The notes below the pieces were generated by a model. The model was not told the origin of the DNA and did not search any database. It worked only from the letters and a program-made list of their open reading frames with translations. A DNA stretch of 64,000 nucleotides from Desulfovibrio inopinatus DSM 10711 (lineage in GTDB: Bacteria; Desulfobacterota; Desulfovibrionia; Desulfovibrionales; Desulfovibrionaceae), in assembly GCF_000429305.1 (NCBI RefSeq), contig NZ_AUBP01000005.1:1-64000 (forward strand), written 5' to 3'. Positions 37,201 to 45,638 of this stretch are shown here, piece after piece. The translations under genes were made by a program, and so were the position numbers. Position 1 is the first letter of the stretch; each line of letters begins with the position of its first letter.

Positions 37201-37714
37201 CGCCGCGTACGGCTATTTCTCCAGGATCATTGACATACGCACGTCGTTGATATCCCCACTGAACGGCCTGTTCCAAAAGACTTTCATGGAGGAGTTCCTC
37301 GCCTTTGGAGATAACCAGTGAATTTTCCCTTAACACATCGCGTTCGGGCCATTTCGGGATAAAATTATCCGCCGTCAGCACCATGATACGTGCATTCTGC
37401 ATCGTTTCGAGGCCATACAAAAAAGCCCAACGCTTCGCCCAATTCACGGATGTTGGTCGTTGAGGAAGGCACGTTGGTAACGCCATGGCGCGTCGTTCCC
37501 ATAGAGGAACCATCTCGTCTTCAGCAAAAAGCAATTGAAGAAGGCTTGTTATACGCGTTAACTCCGATGCGCCAGGCACCAGAACAACAGCGTTTCTCCC
37601 CTGCGAAACGAGCTCGAGACACAAAAAAGCCAGTGATGCAACGCCACTTTTATAGATACGCGCGACATCCGTCTTCTTTTCAAAAAAATCTTTTATTTCT
37701 TTAGGATACAGCAC
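34274..37714 (-). CDS. mfd: Transcription-repair coupling factor Mfd
   Basis: An ATP-driven translocase that removes RNA polymerase stalled at DNA lesions and recruits UvrA. The 1146-residue length is normal. The N-terminal part resembles UvrB domains (LVPGASELTRI, VLVPPGYKHPVRLEFFGEEVE-type segment). An RNA polymerase-interacting domain follows, then the RecG-like motor with GDVGFGKTEVAMRAAF (Walker A), LDEEQRFGVKHKERIK (motif II) and the TRG region. The start is a GTG at 37714 with only a weak ribosome binding site. It heads the minus-strand series mfd, lipoprotein, SurA-like, RodZ-like, recO, glyQ, glyS. Confidence 0.96.
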   Translation of the reverse strand: MLYPKEIKDFFEKKTDVARIYKSGVASLAFLCLELVSQGRNAVVLVPGASELTRITSLLQLLFAEDEMVPLWERRAMALPTCLPQRPTSVNWAKRWAFLYGLETMQNARIMVLTADNFIPKWPERDVLRENSLVISKGEELLHESLLEQAVQWGYQRRAYVNDPGEIAVRGDILDVFPPGYKHPVRLEFFGEEVEALRLFDQSSQRSLRELDSAVILPAAPAVPSPGLVTKARSMWKEKATTGELSRHLMTQLDDQLERQEGLMWPGLFYENPTRLEEWFPADTVFVLARATELRPRIEEQEFAWREFFAEERTALEGGWPRDMIVWPEGSARNVWVDAPQIIFEDLLYGHGKSGVDLPERSLESFHDLFWKPDELRRPWATLVKALADWNKTRRQTILSFHTKRSRDKFLKMTASDGLGFHTEYGLDATGLFALISPLKKGMDIDWNQTLILAEDILQPSGSSTHDAAAKKAFEGLTSFDDINPDDLLVHRDYGVCRFEGLSRLNIGTVANDFLLLMFDADDKLYLPVDRLSLVKRFKGPEGASPSLDKLGGTRWKASRSRAQKAIERIAKNLVEMYAFRKVAKGYAYGPMDDLYWEFEATFGFEETPDQERVIAEVFRDMERPEPMDRLVCGDVGFGKTEVAMRAAFRAVLDGKQVAILCPTTVLAEQHFQNLSKRMEGFPVKVGMLSRFVPAKRQKVVLNEVARGQIDILIGTHRLLSKDVIFPNLGLLILDEEQRFGVKHKERIKEMRKNIDALTLTATPIPRTLQLSMSGLRGLSVIETPPTDRKPVETALIERDDAMLAKIIQRELDREGQVFYVHNRVQDLETVTAKVATLAPNARIGMAHGQMPEKQLEEAMHKFWHGEIDILVCTAIIESGLDFPRANTLIVDQAHMFGLGQLYQLRGRVGRSERQAYAYFMTPSLDALSEISKKRLRVILDMDYLGAGFQVAMEDLRLRGAGNILGEAQSGHIAKIGLDFFLEMLEDEVRRLKGEAPKTETEPELTFGVKARIPETYIEDAAERLRWYKAMTSAEDDARLAGIRADMVDRYGHVPEELENFLAALSLKRTMAKLGVEKADLSTRKVVMHWAKDSQAVDPTRIFAFVDAHSKNSKLLPPAGLEWRLPDNEVLPVSLAKACDALSELV

Positions 37715-37883
37715 AGAAAGCCGCCTTTAGATCTCCGACAGGAGACAAGGTCAACAACGCACGAACACGAATAGAGTCGGCTGGTCATGTAAACGATTCC
37801 GGTACAGATACGCTCCGGAAAGACAAGAAAAAAAACTGCAGCAAAAACGTTGAAACATTTTTTTGCGCAGCACAAACAGAGAA

Positions 37884-37915
37884 AGACACAGCCGTTGCAT
37901 TCAGCGGCTGTGTCT
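37884..37915 (-). terminator. Terminator after cheW
   Basis: An 11-bp stem with arms AGACACAGCCG (37884-37894) and CGGCTGTGTCT (37905-37915) encloses a 10-nt loop, 9 bases beyond the cheW stop. The minus strand then reads TTTCTCTGTTTG, a moderately U-rich tail. Confidence 0.7.
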
Positions 37916-37923
37916 TGATGCCG

Positions 37924-38400
37924 TTATACCTGCAACAGAATGTCCTGTTCTTCGCTGGACAACAATCGATCCAGATCAAGCAAAATAAGCAAACGATCTT
38001 CAAGTTTGCCCACCCCGCTGATGTATTCCGATTCCAGGCCGGAAACAACGGGCGGTGGCGGCTCAACCGTACTCGACGGAATCCGCAGCACTTCAGAGAC
38101 AGAATCAACAACAAACCCAACAATCATATTATTGATTTCAATTACTATCATGCGGGTATGTTTGTCGTGATCCCGGGAAGACAAACCAAAACGTTTGCGA
38201 AGATCGATGATCGGAATCACTTTTCCGCGCAGATTAATCACGCCTTCGACAAAATCAGGGGCGCGTGGGACCTTGGTGATTTCCATCATCCGGATGATTT
38301 CCTGAACTTTCAGGATATCAACCCCGAACTCCTCCTCACCGATACTGAAGGTGACAAGCTGCATCAATTCTGCGTCTTGCCTCTTCTGGGTTTCTTCCAT
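37924..38400 (-). CDS. cheW: Chemotaxis coupling protein CheW
   Basis: Links chemoreceptors to the CheA kinase. From the ATG at 38400 it has 158 residues covering one CheW domain: LVTFSIGEEEFGVDILKVQEIIR, the conserved GVINLRGKVIPIIDLRKRFG, and the C-terminal GVGKLEDRLLILLDLDRLL. A TTG two codons earlier is less likely because GGGAG is then too close. A single-gene unit ended by its own terminator. Confidence 0.94.
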   Translation of the reverse strand: MEETQKRQDAELMQLVTFSIGEEEFGVDILKVQEIIRMMEITKVPRAPDFVEGVINLRGKVIPIIDLRKRFGLSSRDHDKHTRMIVIEINNMIVGFVVDSVSEVLRIPSSTVEPPPPVVSGLESEYISGVGKLEDRLLILLDLDRLLSSEEQDILLQV

Positions 38401-38672
38401 GCACAAATCTCCCGGGTAGAGAAGAAAATGAAGTCGAATACGACCAGTGCCAGCAGTTTGTCACTTCATTTCTATATGGAAATACGCACACTGGCAACAA
38501 CTCACGACTTCTTTTTACAGGTTTCTCCAAACCATTCATATGAAATTTTCGCTCACAGCGTTTTTTTCGGTAAGTTGCTCGCCTCTAGGTATTGCAAAAT
38601 TTGCAATGTTCATTCAAAATCGAAGAAACATCGCAGCGTACAATAGAGTGCGGCAAGGAGGGCAACGCCAGA

Positions 38673-38897
38673 ATGGGTCAATTCTCCCCGAATGCGGACC
38701 AATTTCCGCTCGAAGACCAGATAAAAACCCTGGCAGACGAAGAACTTCTCGATTTTTGGGAAGAAACTCAATACCTTGAACGTATCCTCGTTGAAGAAGA
38801 AAGCCAGGAAAACGAGAATTCGAACGAATACGAAAGGCTTATTTTGCAGGAACTTATGATTAGAACCTGCTGGAAAAGCATCGGTGCAGGTCGCTAA
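38673..38897 (+). CDS. Small acidic protein of unknown function
   Basis: A 74-residue acidic protein, helical by composition (LADEELLDFWEETQYLERILVEEESQ region), without membrane segments. I do not recognise a family. AAGGAGG (38655-38661) lies 11 bases before the ATG, a little far but clear. It is divergent from cheW and followed by a strong bidirectional terminator, which supports it being a real transcription unit. Confidence 0.6.
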   Translation: MGQFSPNADQFPLEDQIKTLADEELLDFWEETQYLERILVEEESQENENSNEYERLILQELMIRTCWKSIGAGR

Positions 38898-38936
38898 CGC
38901 GATATCTTTGCCGCTTCGTTACAACTTTTGATTCTT

Positions 38937-38990
38937 TACAACATAATAAAAGCGCGGTCCGAAAACGAACCGCGCTTTTATTATGTTGTA
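38937..38990. terminator. Bidirectional terminator with 22-bp stem
   Basis: Perfectly paired arms at 38937-38958 and 38969-38990 enclose a 10-nt loop. The stem has a GC core (GCGCGG) and A/T outer part, so each strand ends in a T-rich tail. It directly abuts the ugd stop at 38991 and serves both the 74-residue gene and convergent ugd. Confidence 0.9.
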
Positions 38991-40331
38991 TTATTGCAGC
39001 TCGTCAGGGCGGCCAATGCAAATATATGCAAAGCCAAAATCAGCCATTAATTGTGGCGAGTACAGATTGCGCCCGTCAAAAATAATCGCATCGGACAGAG
39101 CTTTCTCAATACGCGGAAAGTCAGGATTTCTGAACTGGTTCCACTCGGTGACAACGGCAAGGCCGTCAGCTCCAGACAATGCTTCATACTGTTCATCGAC
39201 AATTTCGACGAGCGAATTATTTTCGTAGTGTTCTCGCGCATTATTTCCAGCAACGGGGTCAAACGCACGAATCCGAACGCCTTTCGCCGTCAGCGCATCG
39301 ATAAGCGTAAACGCAGCGGCTTCACGGACGTCGTCAGTATTCGCTTTGAATGCAAGCCCCCATAACGCCAAGGTCTTCCCTTCCACTCCGCCGCGAGACT
39401 CAAAGTAGCTTTCGATTTTACCAGGCAAAACAAGCTTTTGCCGGTTATTCACATCGTTCACCGACGCTAAAAGTTGCGGTTCAAAACCGTATTGCCGTGC
39501 GGTATTAATGAGAGCTTTGACATCTTTGGGGAAACACGATCCCCCATACCCGACGCCAGGATAAATAAACTGGTAGCCGATGCGATGATCCGATCCGATT
39601 CCAGCACGGACATCTCGGACATCTGCGCCAACCCGTTCACAAATATTGGCAATTTCGTTGATAAACGAAATCTTCGTGGCCAACATGCAGTTAGCAGCGT
39701 ACTTCGTCATTTCCGCACTGCGAACACCCATGACAATCATCTTTTCACGGCTCCGGGCAAACGGGCCATACAGGGCTTTCAGAAGCTCTGCCGTACGAAC
39801 ATTTTCCGTACCGACGACAACACGATCCGGCTTCAAAAAGTCATTGACCGCATCCCCTTCTTTCAAAAATTCGGGGTTGGACACCACGTCGAATTCAATA
39901 TCATGATTCCGGGCGGCCAGCTCTTTCTTCACGATGGAACGCACTTCATCAGCAGTACCAACAGGAACTGTCGACTTGTCGACAATAACTTTATAAGATT
40001 CCATGGTGTTGCCGATCTCAGCGGCCAGTCCGTAAACATAGCTCAAATCGCACGAGCCATCTTCACGCGGAGGCGTACCTACGGTAATAAAGACAAACAG
40101 GGCATTCTCCATCCCTTCAGCCAGATCCGTGGTGAAGGTCAGTCGTCCCTGATCAGCATTGCGTTTGACAAGCTCGTCCAATCCAGGCTCATAAATATGG
40201 ACGATACCTTTCCGAAGGTTTTCTACAATCGTGGGGTTAATGTCGACGCAACACACGTCGTTGCCCATTTCAGCAAAACAAGCAGCGCTAACTAGACCGA
40301 CATATCCGGTCCCGACGATGCATACGTTCAT
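38991..40331 (-). CDS. ugd: UDP-glucose 6-dehydrogenase
   Basis: Oxidises UDP-glucose to UDP-glucuronate with two NAD+, supplying precursors for surface polysaccharides. The 446 residues have the N-terminal NAD motif VCIVGTGYVGLVSAACFAEMG and the catalytic Cys in GYGGSCFPKDVKAL. A C-terminal domain carries LWGLAFKANTDDVREAAA. GGAG lies nine bases upstream of the ATG. It stands alone between a terminator and the pdxJ promoter region. Confidence 0.95.
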   Translation of the reverse strand: MNVCIVGTGYVGLVSAACFAEMGNDVCCVDINPTIVENLRKGIVHIYEPGLDELVKRNADQGRLTFTTDLAEGMENALFVFITVGTPPREDGSCDLSYVYGLAAEIGNTMESYKVIVDKSTVPVGTADEVRSIVKKELAARNHDIEFDVVSNPEFLKEGDAVNDFLKPDRVVVGTENVRTAELLKALYGPFARSREKMIVMGVRSAEMTKYAANCMLATKISFINEIANICERVGADVRDVRAGIGSDHRIGYQFIYPGVGYGGSCFPKDVKALINTARQYGFEPQLLASVNDVNNRQKLVLPGKIESYFESRGGVEGKTLALWGLAFKANTDDVREAAAFTLIDALTAKGVRIRAFDPVAGNNAREHYENNSLVEIVDEQYEALSGADGLAVVTEWNQFRNPDFPRIEKALSDAIIFDGRNLYSPQLMADFGFAYICIGRPDELQ

Positions 40332-40509
40332 GGTGAATTATTCTCCAGAAATTTTGTTGGGTAGGTTTTACTCATAAAGCGTAGGTGTGTGTGGAAAGCC
40401 GTCTCTACTACGACCAGCTCATAGCCTTGTCAACAACCAGTGTCTCCAATTACAATATCATTTCCACTCCCCTAAAAACTCCTATTAATGGCTTTTATCA
40501 CTCCATACG

Positions 40510-40538
40510 TTGCAATTCCAAACAATTCTTCGTAACAT
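40510..40538 (+). promoter_or_regulatory. Candidate pdxJ operon promoter
   Basis: TTGCAA (40510-40515) and TAACAT (40533-40538) with a 17-bp spacer, 68 bp before the pdxJ start, in an A/T-rich divergent region. Confidence 0.5.
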
Positions 40539-40605
40539 TCTAAACCATTTTTGTTTCACAATTTCGCCGCTTTTATTGCGATGATGACAATACAAGGAGA
40601 TCCCC

Positions 40606-41331
40606 ATGCCTCTGCTCGCCGTCAACGTCGACCACGTGGCCACAATTCGCCAGGCCAGACAAACCATCGAGCCTGACCCTGTTACTGCCGCACACCTTGC
40701 CGAACTGGCTGGAGCGCGTGCGATAATCGTCCATCTCCGCGAAGATCGACGCCATATACAAGATCGCGATGTGGAACTCATTGCGCGAACAGTCAAAACC
40801 CGACTTCACCTGGAAATGGCCGCTACCGAAGAAATGGAAGGTATTGCTCGAAAAACCAAACCGCATATGGTCTGCCTCGTACCAGAAAAACGAGAAGAAC
40901 TCACCACGGAAGGTGGTCTCGACGTCGTTGGTCAGCAAGCTCGATTAACAGATTACATTGCTCGTATCAAAGGAGATGGCATCAAGGTCAGCTTGTTTAT
41001 CGATCCGGATCAGGCGCAAGTCGATGCTGCGGTTGCAGTCAAGGCGGACTACATCGAATTGCACACTGGTGCTTATGCCGATGCACCGACTCCTGAGGAT
41101 GCCACAGGCGAATTTAACAAACTCGTCACGGCCTCCACGTATGCACGTACACTCGGGCTTCGTGTTAATCTGGGGCATGGTCTCAATTATGACAATATCT
41201 ATGCGTTTTCCAAAACGCACGGCATTAGCGAATACTCTATTGGTCATTCCATTGTGTCTCGCGCTGTTTTGACGGGGTTTGTCGAAGCCGTCAAAACAAT
41301 GGCCGACATTATTGCCGGATTTTGCGATTAA
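40606..41331 (+). CDS. pdxJ: Pyridoxine 5'-phosphate synthase
   Basis: Condenses 1-deoxyxylulose 5-phosphate with 3-amino-2-oxopropyl phosphate to form pyridoxine 5'-phosphate, the last ring-forming step of DXP-dependent vitamin B6 synthesis. The 241-residue TIM barrel shows [42 protein letters not shown] and [17 protein letters not shown] lies just upstream. It starts a tight seven-gene unit running to cimA. Confidence 0.96.
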   Translation: MPLLAVNVDHVATIRQARQTIEPDPVTAAHLAELAGARAIIVHLREDRRHIQDRDVELIARTVKTRLHLEMAATEEMEGIARKTKPHMVCLVPEKREELTTEGGLDVVGQQARLTDYIARIKGDGIKVSLFIDPDQAQVDAAVAVKADYIELHTGAYADAPTPEDATGEFNKLVTASTYARTLGLRVNLGHGLNYDNIYAFSKTHGISEYSIGHSIVSRAVLTGFVEAVKTMADIIAGFCD

Positions 41332-41354
41332 GCTTTGAACAGCATCAATATATT

Positions 41355-41762
41355 ATGATTGTGGGACTCGGTATCGATATCGTGGAACTTGACCGCATCC
41401 GTACGGCCTTGGAACGCCATGGTGAACGCTTTCTTGAGAAGATTCTGACTCCCGAGGAATGTCATCATTTAGCCAAACAGGCGATTCCTTCCATCAGTGC
41501 ACGATTTGCGGCCAAAGAAGCTGCGGCCAAAGCGTTTGGTACGGGATTTACCGGTGGCATTGGGTTTCACAGTTTTATAGTGCGCTCTGCCCCATCGGGA
41601 CGGCCGTTCCTCACCCTTGCTGGTCAAGCGGAAGTATTGGCCCAAAAGATGGGTGTTACATCCATTCACCTGAGTCTCACACATGGCAGAGATACGGCTG
41701 CGGCAGTCGTCATTCTTGAAAACAATACGCCGGTCAATGAAAAACAGGCAGAAACACCATGA
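41355..41762 (+). CDS. acpS: Holo-[acyl-carrier-protein] synthase
   Basis: Transfers 4'-phosphopantetheine from CoA to acyl carrier protein. From the ATG at 41355 it has 135 residues starting MIVGLGIDIVELDRI, where the Asp ligates Mg. ARFAAKEAAAKAFGTG carries the conserved Glu and Lys, and HLSLTHGRDTAAAVVI closes the fold. Genes pdxJ-acpS are adjacent in many proteobacteria. Its stop overlaps the nnr start. Confidence 0.95.
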   Translation: MIVGLGIDIVELDRIRTALERHGERFLEKILTPEECHHLAKQAIPSISARFAAKEAAAKAFGTGFTGGIGFHSFIVRSAPSGRPFLTLAGQAEVLAQKMGVTSIHLSLTHGRDTAAAVVILENNTPVNEKQAETP

Positions 41763-43321
41763 AATGTACCCCGCTCCCGACTCCTGCAGAGATGGCCCTT
41801 TGGGATAAGACGTCTATTGAAGAAATCGGTATTCACGGTCACGTTCTTATGGAAAATGCCAGCCGCGAAGCTGTTGCTGTCCTCAGACAACAGGCTGGTG
41901 ACCTCACAGGAAAGCGTGTCGCTTTTTTGGCCGGTCCGGGAAATAATGGCGGAGATGCTCTGGCCATGGCTCGCATTGCGCTCGATGATGGCATCGATCC
42001 CATTATTTATTTGACCAAACCGCAGAACCGATACAAAGGATCAGCCGGATACAATCTCAAACTGACAAAAAAACTTGGTATTCCGATCGCAACACTTCGC
42101 CCTGACCAACTGACGAGATTTCCCCGCCCGGATATCCTTGTTGATGGCCTTCTGGGAACCGGTTTCTCTGGCGAATTGCGTGAGGATTTTGTTGATATTG
42201 TCAACGCTGTCAATACGATCGGCCAGTCAGCATTTGTCTTCGCAGTCGATATCCCCTCAGGGGTAAATGGTTTGACTGGGCATGCTCGACCAACTGCCGT
42301 GTATGCCGATGTCACCGTCACATTCGAAGCTGCGAAATTTGGCCTTGTCCAACCTCAAGCCCAACCCTATGTCGGCCGTCTGATCGTCCGTTCTATCGGT
42401 ATTCCTCGTCAGGTCAAGGCAGCCCATCCCGCGACACATGTCGGGCTTGGTCCTGAACTTGGGGAATTGCTCGATACGAAAGACCCTTTCATCCACAAAG
42501 GCAGTGCTGGACGCCTCCTCGTCATCGGTGGTTCACGGGGATTGACCGGCGCTCCATTGTTATGTGGTCTGGCAGCTATGCGTGCGGGTTCGGGTCTTGT
42601 GACGGTCGCCTGCCCAGGTGGCGTAGAAACGGCGTTGAAAGCGGGATGTCCTGATATCATGACCATGCCAACAGGACAAACCGATGGCTGGTCCGCCGAT
42701 CTTGTTTCTCTTCTTTTCGACAAAATGCGTGAAACAGATTCGCTTGTTGTTGGGCCGGGAATGGGGCGGACACAAGAAGCTGGGCTTTTCTTACAAGAAC
42801 TGATTAACCATATCACTATCCCGACCGTGTACGATGCGGATGCGCTCTTTCACTTGGCCGAAGCCCCAAACTTTCTCAAATCATTGCCACATACGGCAGT
42901 TCTGACACCTCATCCCGGTGAAATGGCACGACTTTTGGGTATGTCGATTCCCGAAGTCGAAGCTGATCGTCCTGCTGCCGTTCGTCGTTTGTCAGAAAAA
43001 ACCGACGCAACGCTTGTTCTCAAGGGGCCAGGAACACTCATCATGTCCGGAAAGACACCGGAAACAGCACCTGCTCCAATACACTATGCCCCTATCTTTG
43101 CCCCATGCCTCGCTGTTGGCGGTTCCGGAGATATTCTCGCTGGCATGATCGGCGCGCTCGCAGCGAAAGGATTTTCCCTCTTGCCTGCCACCTGTCTGGC
43201 AGTATATTGGCATGGACTTTGTGGATTGGCTCTGGAAAAGGATTATCCTTACCGGGGCAACCTTCCCACAGAAATCATTGACATCATGCCTCACGCCCTC
43301 AAGGAGTGGTTACATGCTTAA
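41759..43321 (+). CDS. nnr: Bifunctional NAD(P)H-hydrate epimerase/dehydratase
   Basis: Repairs hydrated NADH and NADPH. The 520 residues fuse a YjeF_N epimerase domain (residues 1-215, with LAGPGNNGGDALAMAR) to a C-terminal ribokinase-like, ADP-dependent dehydratase domain (about 235-510). In the latter, GPGMGRTQEAG, LTPHPGEMARLLG and AVGGSGDILAGMIGALAA are the expected motifs. The ATG overlaps the acpS stop, and its own end overlaps the CBS gene by 8 bp. Confidence 0.95.
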   Translation: MKCTPLPTPAEMALWDKTSIEEIGIHGHVLMENASREAVAVLRQQAGDLTGKRVAFLAGPGNNGGDALAMARIALDDGIDPIIYLTKPQNRYKGSAGYNLKLTKKLGIPIATLRPDQLTRFPRPDILVDGLLGTGFSGELREDFVDIVNAVNTIGQSAFVFAVDIPSGVNGLTGHARPTAVYADVTVTFEAAKFGLVQPQAQPYVGRLIVRSIGIPRQVKAAHPATHVGLGPELGELLDTKDPFIHKGSAGRLLVIGGSRGLTGAPLLCGLAAMRAGSGLVTVACPGGVETALKAGCPDIMTMPTGQTDGWSADLVSLLFDKMRETDSLVVGPGMGRTQEAGLFLQELINHITIPTVYDADALFHLAEAPNFLKSLPHTAVLTPHPGEMARLLGMSIPEVEADRPAAVRRLSEKTDATLVLKGPGTLIMSGKTPETAPAPIHYAPIFAPCLAVGGSGDILAGMIGALAAKGFSLLPATCLAVYWHGLCGLALEKDYPYRGNLPTEIIDIMPHALKEWLHA

Positions 43322-43787
43322 AGCAAAAGACATTATGTCCAAGGACGTCGTCACATTGGCTCCCGATACGGAGATCATCCTGGCGGCCAAGCTCTTGCTC
43401 GAAAAAGGTTTTAATGGCGTTCCCGTTGTCGACGCCGACAAAAAACTCATTGGTATTCTGTGCCAATCCGACCTCGTTGCGCAGCAAAAAAAACTCAAAC
43501 TTCCCTCGGTATTTTCCATATTGGACGGATTTTTGCCATTTGATTCCCTGCGTGACTTTGATCGTGAAATGGAACGTATCGCTGCCTTGAACGTCGAAGG
43601 CGCTATGTCACGCAACCCGATATCAGTCAGCGCAGACACTTCAATTGAAGATGTTGCGACGCTGATGGTCGATAAAGGCTACCACACCTTGCCTGTCGTA
43701 GAAGATGCTAAGCTTGTTGGCATTATCGGTATGCGCGATATTTTAAGTACTCTTATAGGTGCAGGTTCGACGCCAAACGCATCCTAA
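43314..43787 (+). CDS. CBS-domain pair protein
   Basis: A 157-residue protein made of two CBS motifs: residues about 1-60 (AKDIMSKDVVTLAPDTEI) and about 95-150 (VEGAMSRNPISVSADTSIEDV). CBS pairs bind adenosine nucleotides and act as sensors, but this one has no effector domain. AAGGAG precedes the ATG at 43314. Its placement between nnr and tsaE suggests a housekeeping or nucleotide-sensing role that cannot be specified. Confidence 0.88.
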   Translation: MLKAKDIMSKDVVTLAPDTEIILAAKLLLEKGFNGVPVVDADKKLIGILCQSDLVAQQKKLKLPSVFSILDGFLPFDSLRDFDREMERIAALNVEGAMSRNPISVSADTSIEDVATLMVDKGYHTLPVVEDAKLVGIIGMRDILSTLIGAGSTPNAS

Positions 43788-43804
43788 AATACGTATGGAC
43801 TGCA

Positions 43805-44326
43805 ATGGATACGATCGTTTGTCCCCCCATTGAACTTCCTGACGTGAATGCGACGTTGGCATTAGGACATTTCTTTACGTATACACTTACGCCTTTACAG
43901 CAAAACTGCATTATTTGCTTGAAAGGAGAAATGGGTTCAGGCAAAACCACGTTTGTCCGAGGCTTCATCGAATCCTTGCCCGGCGGTGAAAACGCCGACG
44001 TGTCCAGCCCGAGCTTCAACCTCGCCAATCTGTACCCGACGCGCCCGCCAACGGCTCATCTCGATCTGTATCGGCTCGAAACTGAAGACGCCTGTCTAAC
44101 GACAGATGAGTACCTTGATACTCCATTTGGTCGAGAGTCTGGATTTATTATTATCGAATGGGCTGAACGTTTGGGAAATGAACTTGCCTTGGAACGTCAT
44201 TTGGACATTGCCTTAACGATTACACCGACAGGACGGCAGGCCGTATGTACACTTGTTACGGACCATACCGATCCACTTCGGCAATCGATCTGCAAGGGCC
44301 TCGCTGCTATGCGTAGCCGGCAATAA
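43805..44326 (+). CDS. tsaE: tRNA threonylcarbamoyladenosine biosynthesis ATPase TsaE
   Basis: P-loop ATPase of the TsaBDE complex that installs t6A37 on ANN-reading tRNAs. The 173 residues show the Walker A motif GEMGSGKTTFVRGF near residue 44, the SPSFNLANLYP segment, HLDLYRLE and IIIEWAERLG. Seventeen bases separate it from the CBS gene. The usual partner tsaB or tsaD is not adjacent here. Confidence 0.94.
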   Translation: MDTIVCPPIELPDVNATLALGHFFTYTLTPLQQNCIICLKGEMGSGKTTFVRGFIESLPGGENADVSSPSFNLANLYPTRPPTAHLDLYRLETEDACLTTDEYLDTPFGRESGFIIIEWAERLGNELALERHLDIALTITPTGRQAVCTLVTDHTDPLRQSICKGLAAMRSRQ

Positions 44327-44396
44327 ATGTGTATAGCGCGGGAATTCCCTTTTGCAGTGGCGCGCGATCAACGCAAAAAACAAAGAGTGGCATCAC

Positions 44397-45638
44397 ATGC
44401 GCATCCTCGTTCAAAAATTCGGAGGAACATCCGTTGCAGACCTCGAATGCATGAAAAAAGTGCTTGTCCGGGTCAAACGCGGCCTTGATGAAGGCTATAA
44501 AATGATTGTTGTTCTCTCGGCAATGTCGGGGGAAACCAATCGCCTTCTCGGCTTGGCCAAAACCTGGTCAAATCACCCTGATCCTGCTGAACTTGACCTT
44601 ATTGTTTCCACTGGGGAACAAGTTTCAGTAGGACTCTTTACCATGCTCCTCAAGGATGCCGGCATTTCCGCCAGGTCTCTCCTTGGTATCCAGATACCAG
44701 TGACGACCAATAGTATTTTCACGAAAGCCCGCATTGATCATATTGATGACGAAAAAATCAAAAGCCTGCTCGAACGTTACGATGTTCTTGTCATGGCCGG
44801 TTTTCAGGGCGTAACATGCGATGGCCGCATCACGACCTTAGGCCGTGGCGGTTCCGACACGTCGGGCGTCGCATTGGCTGCTGCAGTCAATGCTGAGCTT
44901 TGTGAAATTTACACCGACGTCGAAGGGGTGTTCACGACCGACCCCAATATGTGTTCGACGGCCCGAAAACTTGATAAGATTACGTATGATGAAATGCTAG
45001 AATTCGCCAGCATGGGAGCTAAAGTTTTGCAAATTCGCTCGGTTGAATTCGCCAAAAAATACAACGTTCCGGTGCTTGTCCGCTCCACTTTTTCGGACGC
45101 CCCCGGCACCCTCGTCATTCAGGAGGATCAGCAAATGGAAGATGTACTTGTCTCCGGCATTGCGTACGATAAGGATCAGTGCCGCATTACAATTTGGGGC
45201 GTCACCGATAAACCAGGCATTGCGGCAAGCATTTTTAGCCCTATCGCAGAAAAGCGTATTCTCGTCGATATGATCGTGCAGAACACTTCGCGTGACGGGC
45301 ACACCGATATGACATTCACGGTACCTCGTGCCGATCTTGAACAGACAATGGAAATCATTGAATCTATTGATACTGAAATCGATCCCACGTCGGTACAGCA
45401 CGATCTGCATGTCGCCAAAGTATCGGTCATCGGCGTCGGTATGCGCAACCACTCAGGGGTTGCCTCCAAAATGTTCGATGTTTTACGTAAAGAAAACATC
45501 AACATCAAATTAATCAGTACGTCAGAAATCAAGATTACCTGCCTGATCGACGAAAAATACACCGAATTGGCAGTGCGCGCGTTGCATGACGCGTTTGGTT
45601 TGGACAAGAAGGTACAATCTGTTTGCGAGGAGCAATGA
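44397..45638 (+). CDS. lysC: Aspartate kinase
   Basis: Phosphorylates aspartate, the entry to lysine, threonine, methionine and diaminopimelate. From the ATG at 44397 it has 413 residues: amino-acid-kinase domain with RILVQKFGGTSVAD and LGRGGSDTSGVALAAAV, then two ACT domains (about residues 265-400) for feedback control by lysine or threonine. No homoserine dehydrogenase domain. Its stop overlaps the cimA start in ATGA, preceded by GAGGAG. Its product feeds the aspartate semialdehyde pool used by the proposed NIL-ferredoxin homocysteine route. Confidence 0.95.
   Translation: MRILVQKFGGTSVADLECMKKVLVRVKRGLDEGYKMIVVLSAMSGETNRLLGLAKTWSNHPDPAELDLIVSTGEQVSVGLFTMLLKDAGISARSLLGIQIPVTTNSIFTKARIDHIDDEKIKSLLERYDVLVMAGFQGVTCDGRITTLGRGGSDTSGVALAAAVNAELCEIYTDVEGVFTTDPNMCSTARKLDKITYDEMLEFASMGAKVLQIRSVEFAKKYNVPVLVRSTFSDAPGTLVIQEDQQMEDVLVSGIAYDKDQCRITIWGVTDKPGIAASIFSPIAEKRILVDMIVQNTSRDGHTDMTFTVPRADLEQTMEIIESIDTEIDPTSVQHDLHVAKVSVIGVGMRNHSGVASKMFDVLRKENINIKLISTSEIKITCLIDEKYTELAVRALHDAFGLDKKVQSVCEEQ

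Noticed and set aside
39474-40295. 273-codon plus-strand open frame
   Set aside because: Antisense to ugd, which has all its catalytic motifs. No ribosome binding site or family features.
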